DNA of 17,534 bases from an uncultured Eubacteriales bacterium (GTDB taxonomy: Bacteria; Bacillota; Clostridia; Oscillospirales; CAG-272): positions 1 through 17,534 of the forward strand of contig URHR01000042.1 of NCBI GenBank assembly GCA_900547725.1. Reading direction: 5' to 3'. Positions 13,522 to 17,534 of the stretch are shown here, in pieces. The notes under the pieces are model-generated. The model ran no database searches. It worked only from the letters and a program-made list of their open reading frames with translations, and was not told the origin of the DNA. Position 1 is the stretch's first letter. Each line of letters begins with the position of its first letter. Made by a program: the position numbers and the translations under genes.

Positions 13522-15612
13522 ATGAAACGGTTTTTATCTGTTCTTTTGATTCTTGCAATGCTTGTCTGCGCGATTCCCGCATTTGCGGTTCTTGCAACTG
13601 CCGAAGGTGAAACGACCGCATGGGACGGAATTTCCTATGACGTGTCGTGGTGCGACACCGCCGACAGCGGCGTGGAAATCGGCGGCATCAAATACAAGGT
13701 CACCGGCTACACCGCGGAGGAAGCCAAGACCTACGAAATCAGCACTGCCGAGCAGTTGGCGGGACTGGCAAAGTTGGTCAACGCCTGCAAGGGCGACAGC
13801 TTTGCGAATGTTACAGTATACCTGACTGCGGACGTGGATCTCGGCGGGAAGGCTTGGACAATGATTGGCAAAAACGGGAAGGCGTACAGCGCAACTTACG
13901 CTTTTGCGGGTTCGTTTGTCGGAAAAAAGGCGGACGGGAGCAATGCGGTTATTTCCAATCTGATCGTGAAAGACGGTTCGACTTCGCAGGTTTGCGTGGG
14001 TCTGTTCGGTCTCTATCGCGGACCGCTGATGGCGAACCTGACACTGAAAAACGCGGTTATTGAGTCGGGCTACGGCAGAACGGGTTCGTTTGTCGGCACG
14101 GCGGGCGTTGCCGCAAAATTCAGCAATCTGACCTCGGATGCAAAGATTACCATGACCGCGACAACCGCATGGGGATGGACCTGTGCGGGTGGATTGTTCG
14201 GAACTTCCTTTAATGCCACCGACGGAATCGGAAATCTGTTTGAAAACTGTGTGTTTACCGGAACGATCGGGTGCAAGGACAGCACGACGAAGATGGAGAC
14301 CTTCGGCGGCATTGTCGGAATCAGCGAAGGAATTGCGACTTTCAAAACTTGCACCGTAACCGGAGATATCAGCGGCGCCACCGCAGGTGTTGCGGATGCA
14401 AACGGTACGCACGGAGTGGGCGGTATTCTCGGCGCGGCGCGTTGGACAGCAAGTAAAGCCGCTATCGTGATGGAAAACTGCTATGTTTCTTCTACTCTGA
14501 AAGGGTATCAGCGTGTCGGCGGATTCCTTGGTGCACTGTATTCCACGCCCGGCAAGAATGCAAACAAATTTACGAACTGTCAGTTCGACGGCATGGTCGT
14601 CAGCGGCGGCGGTGACGCAAAGGCGGCGTTCCTCGGTTATCAGCAGTCAAATGATGCCAAACCGACCTTTACGAATTGCCTGAACACGGGCGTTGCCTCC
14701 TGCCGCTCGGACGGTTCTCTGAAAATGGGACTTGTCTACGGTAATCCCGCCGCTACCTTTACAAACTGCTACGGCACTTACAAGGCGCTTCTGAAAACAG
14801 GCGCAACCGAAACAACCGGTCTCACGGAGAACGGCAAACTGCCTGCAGACTTTGACGCGACGGTTTGGGAAGCCCGCGAGGGAAGCTATCCCGTCCTGAA
14901 GAACGCAAAGGTTTATGCGAATGCCGATTTCCTTACGGCGGATCTTTCATGGATCGATGCCGCAAATCTGACCAAAGCGGTCTGGATTGATACCGAGGCG
15001 GAACTGCTTGGCGCATTCCGGATGTTTGAAACCGATTCCTGGGTTCTCGGAGACCGTAAGCAGGGGGACGCCGTTTTCAACAACATGATGAACGTGCAGT
15101 TCTCGGGCATCGTTACCGAATGGCTGAAAAATGAGCCGTATACCACCGATACCGCCTTTGGTGACATCGCAGGCAATTGGAAAATGCCGATGAAAACCGG
15201 TGGTAAGACGAGCGCCGAGAACGTGAAGGCGCTTTACTATCAGACCACTGCGGCAAGCGACGGCAAGTACGGTGTGCGCTTTGCGGCAGAGATCAAAGGT
15301 TCTGATTGGAGCGCGGCGGAGTTCCGTCTGGTTGCCACCTACACCGATGCGGAAGGAAACACCAAAATTTCCGCGCTCAGGAAAGAGGCGATCACGGTCT
15401 GCTATTCCGCCTTGCTTGAAACACTTGACGGCGTGACCTCGCCCGCAACTCCTGCGGAAGGCTATGTCTGGATTGTGCTCGACATCGGCGCGATTTCCGA
15501 GAACTATACGAACATTTCCTTTGATATCTGTGCCTCGGTGACCGACAGCGAAGACAACACCTATTACAACGCGGTCTATGCGGTTTCCGTCTCCGCACCC
15601 GCCGCACAATAA
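13522..15612 (+). CDS. Secreted GLUG-like repeat protein
   Basis: The protein has 696 residues from the ATG at 13522 (AAAGG upstream); a TTG two codons earlier is less likely. The Sec signal peptide is followed by a probable cleavage near AFA/VLA (about residue 23). The opening YEISTAEQLAGLAKLVNACK...VYLTADVDLGGKAWTMIG is the usual start of GLUG/beta-helix surface proteins, and rungs such as CVGLFGLYRGPLMANLTLKNAVIES and GGLFGTSFN follow to about residue 440. The C-terminal part (about 555-690; ALYYQTTAASDGKYGVRFAAEI..EFRLVATYT) looks like a separate immunoglobulin-like module. No LPXTG, SLH or dockerin is visible, so it is probably released or held non-covalently. It is third in the operon. 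An adhesin or glycan-contact role is inferred from the fold only. Confidence 0.75.
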   Translation: MKRFLSVLLILAMLVCAIPAFAVLATAEGETTAWDGISYDVSWCDTADSGVEIGGIKYKVTGYTAEEAKTYEISTAEQLAGLAKLVNACKGDSFANVTVYLTADVDLGGKAWTMIGKNGKAYSATYAFAGSFVGKKADGSNAVISNLIVKDGSTSQVCVGLFGLYRGPLMANLTLKNAVIESGYGRTGSFVGTAGVAAKFSNLTSDAKITMTATTAWGWTCAGGLFGTSFNATDGIGNLFENCVFTGTIGCKDSTTKMETFGGIVGISEGIATFKTCTVTGDISGATAGVADANGTHGVGGILGAARWTASKAAIVMENCYVSSTLKGYQRVGGFLGALYSTPGKNANKFTNCQFDGMVVSGGGDAKAAFLGYQQSNDAKPTFTNCLNTGVASCRSDGSLKMGLVYGNPAATFTNCYGTYKALLKTGATETTGLTENGKLPADFDATVWEAREGSYPVLKNAKVYANADFLTADLSWIDAANLTKAVWIDTEAELLGAFRMFETDSWVLGDRKQGDAVFNNMMNVQFSGIVTEWLKNEPYTTDTAFGDIAGNWKMPMKTGGKTSAENVKALYYQTTAASDGKYGVRFAAEIKGSDWSAAEFRLVATYTDAEGNTKISALRKEAITVCYSALLETLDGVTSPATPAEGYVWIVLDIGAISENYTNISFDICASVTDSEDNTYYNAVYAVSVSAPAAQ

Positions 15613-15625
15613 GGAGGTTCGAATC

Positions 15626-15757
15626 ATGAAAAAACAGTATCTTTCCGCAACCTGCGTTGTATTGGATTTGTCCTGCACCGATATTCTGACGCTTTCCAAT
15701 TACGTTGACAACGGGATTCAGCAACCCAAAACCATCAATTTTGACGATCTGTTCTGA
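15626..15757 (+). CDS. Small 43-residue peptide, unknown function
   Basis: The frame encodes 43 residues behind a textbook Shine-Dalgarno AAGGAGG (15611-15617), 8 bases before the ATG and 13 bases after the stop of the secreted protein. The sequence begins MKKQYLSATCVVLDLSC, continues TDILTLSNYVDNG and ends IQQPKTINFDDLF. It has two Cys (10, 17), a hydrophobic centre too short and too broken by Asp for a signal peptide or membrane helix, and an acidic C-terminus. The MKKxY...A...L...D-I/V-LT-S layout is one I associate with short unannotated peptides of gut Clostridia, but I cannot name a family. A terminator follows 8 bp after the stop, so it closes the operon. No RiPP-modifying enzyme is nearby. 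It could be a small regulatory or peptide product. Confidence 0.65.
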   Translation: MKKQYLSATCVVLDLSCTDILTLSNYVDNGIQQPKTINFDDLF

Positions 15758-15764
15758 CCAACCT

Positions 15765-15801
15765 CGGCGGAGCGCTTCGGCGCTCCGCCGCATTCTTTTT
15801 T
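15765..15801 (+). terminator. Strong intrinsic terminator after peptide gene
   Basis: A perfect 11-bp stem CGGCGGAGCGC/GCGCTCCGCCG (15765-15775 with 15780-15790) closes on a stable TTCG tetraloop. After CATTC come six T residues (15796-15801). The next gene's Shine-Dalgarno begins directly after this T-run. Confidence 0.85.
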
Positions 15802-15819
15802 GGGGGGAGGTATCTTCAA

Positions 15820-16722
15820 ATGAAGCTATCTGTAAATGTTGAAAATCTGTTCTATCGGTTTCCGTTCGCGAAGGGGGCGGAAATCTACAAAAATGCGGGG
15901 TTCGATGCGGTGGATTACGCGCTTTCCGAGATGGTGAACGATACATCGCCGCTCTGCGGTCACGATTACCGCGCGAAAGCGGAGGAAATCCGCAAAACCG
16001 CCGAGGCGGTCGGAATCCCGATCAATCAGACGCATGCGCCCTTCACCTTCGCATATAAGCTCTGGGCGGACGAGACCTCCTACCGCGAAACCGTCTATCC
16101 GCGCCTGTGCCGCTCGGTTGAGATTTCGGCTCTGCTCGGCGCAAAGGTCGTGGTCATGCACCCGCTCCACCATTTTCCGTATCGTGGGCATGAGGAAGAA
16201 ATTTTTGCGCGGAATATGGAGTTTTATCGCTCGCTGATTCCCGTCTGCCGCGATTGCGGTATCGTGATGGGCATTGAAAATATGTGGGCGGAGGACGGCA
16301 GGCACAAGGTCATTGTGCATGATACCTGCTCACAGGCGGCGGAGTTCGTGCGCTACATCGACACGCTTGACAGCGACTACATGAAAGCCTGCCTTGACCT
16401 CGGTCACGTCGGGCTTCCAGCCGAACAGCGCGACGAGGTGCAGGATGTGATCCGTATCCTCGGGCATGACCGCCTTGCGGCACTCCATGTACACGACAAC
16501 GATTACCGCCGCGACCTGCACAACATCCCGTTCGAGGGACGGCTCAGGTGGGGCGAGATTATGCGGGCGCTGAAGGAGATCGGCTACACGGGGGACTTCA
16601 CCTACGAGACCACAACCGAATTCATGCGCGGCGCACCCGATGACTTTGTCCCGATCGGCGCGCGCTACATGGCGGATGTCGGGCATTATCTCATCGGAAT
16701 GGCGGAGGGGACGGAATGCTGA
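15820..16722 (+). CDS. Sugar phosphate isomerase/epimerase family protein
   Basis: The protein has 300 residues with a strong GGGGGGAGG ribosome binding site (15802-15810). It is a xylose-isomerase-like TIM barrel (AP_endonuc_2 fold). The expected metal and active-site residues are in order: GIEN (Glu153), CLDLGH (Asp193, His196), LHVHDND (His223, His225, Asp226) and YETT (Glu263). The family interconverts sugars or their derivatives in the cytoplasm; endonuclease IV shares the fold but has additional metal ligands I do not see clearly. No promoter is found between the preceding terminator and this gene, so it may depend on read-through. It overlaps the phosphoesterase by 7 bp, suggesting a shared pathway. 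The substrate is unknown. Confidence 0.85.
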   Translation: MKLSVNVENLFYRFPFAKGAEIYKNAGFDAVDYALSEMVNDTSPLCGHDYRAKAEEIRKTAEAVGIPINQTHAPFTFAYKLWADETSYRETVYPRLCRSVEISALLGAKVVVMHPLHHFPYRGHEEEIFARNMEFYRSLIPVCRDCGIVMGIENMWAEDGRHKVIVHDTCSQAAEFVRYIDTLDSDYMKACLDLGHVGLPAEQRDEVQDVIRILGHDRLAALHVHDNDYRRDLHNIPFEGRLRWGEIMRALKEIGYTGDFTYETTTEFMRGAPDDFVPIGARYMADVGHYLIGMAEGTEC

Positions 16723-17516
16723 AAACAAGGAAAACGGAACTGCACCTCGGACTGCAGAAGCCGGTTCGGGTTTTGCACCTGACTGACATCCATCTGTCTT
16801 TGGCGGATAACGCGGACGGCGACTCAATGAAGCGCCACGCGCGCGGACGGCGGGCGGTCTTTCAGGGCGAGACAAATGCGGACGACGAAGCAAAGCTGCC
16901 GGGTCTGCTCCGCGAAGCGATGGAGTACGGGCGGCAGTTTGACGCAACGGTCATCACGGGCGATGTGTTGGATTTCGTGACGCACGGCAACCTCGAGACG
17001 GCGCAGGAAGTTCTTGCTCCATACGATTACCTTTTCTGTGCGGGCAACCATGAATTCACACCGCGTGTGGGACTGCCCGACCGTTTCTCCAACCGCGCCG
17101 CCTTTTACGACAGGGTACAGGCGGCATTTCGTGGGGATATGACCTTTGAGAGCCGCGTGGTGGGTGGGGTCAACCTGATTACCATGGAGAATGGGCTGTA
17201 CGTCTGGTATCCGGGGCAGTTGGAGAAGCTGAAGCGGGAGGTCGCGCGCGGGTATCCCTGTGTGATTTTCTGTCATGTGCCGCTGACCTCGCCCGAGCTG
17301 AACCACACCCCCGAGCACGCGGGTCTGGAGGCGGATGAGGAGACGATTGCCATGACCCGCCGTCTGACACGATACATCGACGAGACCCCGCAGATTCAGG
17401 CGGTTTTCGCGGGGCATGAGCATCGGAATCTGACGTTGGCGCTTCCGTCGGGCAAGCCCTGCTATGTGCTGGGGGCGCTGTTCGACGGAACTGTCGGTGA
17501 GATTGTAATAGACTAA
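16716..17516 (+). CDS. Calcineurin-like metallophosphoesterase
   Basis: The protein has 266 residues. All five metal-binding blocks are present: TDIH (Asp24, His26), TGDVLD (Asp83), GNHE (Asn111, His112), FCHVPL (His187) and AGHEHR (His234, His236). This makes it a two-metal phosphoesterase, probably cytoplasmic since there is no signal peptide. The start ATG at 16716 lies inside the isomerase gene behind GGAGGGG. The reaction type (mono- versus diester) and substrate cannot be read from the sequence. Coupling to a sugar isomerase suggests a sugar phosphate or glycerophosphodiester. The stop is inside the window; the last 15 bases could begin a terminator hairpin (CGGG...CCCG) cut by the window edge. 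Confidence 0.85.
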   Translation: MLKTRKTELHLGLQKPVRVLHLTDIHLSLADNADGDSMKRHARGRRAVFQGETNADDEAKLPGLLREAMEYGRQFDATVITGDVLDFVTHGNLETAQEVLAPYDYLFCAGNHEFTPRVGLPDRFSNRAAFYDRVQAAFRGDMTFESRVVGGVNLITMENGLYVWYPGQLEKLKREVARGYPCVIFCHVPLTSPELNHTPEHAGLEADEETIAMTRRLTRYIDETPQIQAVFAGHEHRNLTLALPSGKPCYVLGALFDGTVGEIVID

Positions 17517-17534
17517 AAAGCGGGCACATCCCGG

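Overview
The window looks like a chromosomal segment of a gut-type, fairly GC-rich member of the Clostridia (Oscillospirales/Christensenellales-like). This is inferred from textbook sigma-A promoters, strong AGGAGG-type ribosome binding sites, Sec lipoproteins with Gram-positive style lipoboxes, a VTC/DUF4956/beta-helix lipoprotein cluster, and a GLUG-like secreted protein. No taxonomic marker gene is present. All recognisable genes are on the + strand. No CRISPR array, transposase, tRNA or rRNA was seen.

Region 1 (1-5205) is a cassette bounded by two copies, in inverted orientation, of a hairpin-rich intergenic repeat (about 1-80 and 5089-5205). Between them are a nucleoside hydrolase, a terminator, and an operon of a MarR regulator with two ABC exporter half-transporters. 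The MarR promoter is near-perfect and carries tandem GTTGTA-N2-TACAAC palindromes over its start site, so auto-repression is likely. The two ABC proteins are degenerate in complementary ways (Asp for Glu in one Walker B, a broken signature motif in the other), which marks them as a heterodimer.

Region 2 (5207-5584) is non-coding. It holds a GC-rich multi-hairpin stretch ending in a strong intrinsic terminator, which may be an independent structured RNA of unknown class. After it comes a promoter with two 11-bp spaced TTAAG/TTTAG repeats about 10 bp before the -10, the layout of OmpR/CiaR-family response-regulator promoters.

Region 3 (5585-9753) is a four-gene operon: a two-helix membrane protein with a Gly/Asn linker, a VTC-type polyphosphate polymerase domain protein, a DUF4956 membrane protein, and a large beta-helix carbohydrate-binding lipoprotein. 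It ends in a terminator. The context suggests an envelope system combining polyphosphate chemistry with a surface carbohydrate-binding protein. The usual CotH kinase partner is missing.

Region 4 (9754-15801) is a second surface operon: a solute-binding lipoprotein without permeases, a lipoprotein with a ComEC-like metallo-beta-lactamase domain (ATGA overlap), a secreted GLUG-like protein, and a previously hidden 43-residue peptide gene with a perfect Shine-Dalgarno sequence. It ends in a strong terminator. Region 5 (15802-17534) holds a sugar-phosphate isomerase/epimerase-family TIM barrel overlapping a calcineurin-like metallophosphoesterase, with the ribosome binding site of the first placed right after the preceding terminator.

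The best candidates for something undescribed are the 43-residue peptide, the structured intergenic RNA, and the pairing of an orphan solute-binding protein with a ComEC-like MBL lipoprotein.
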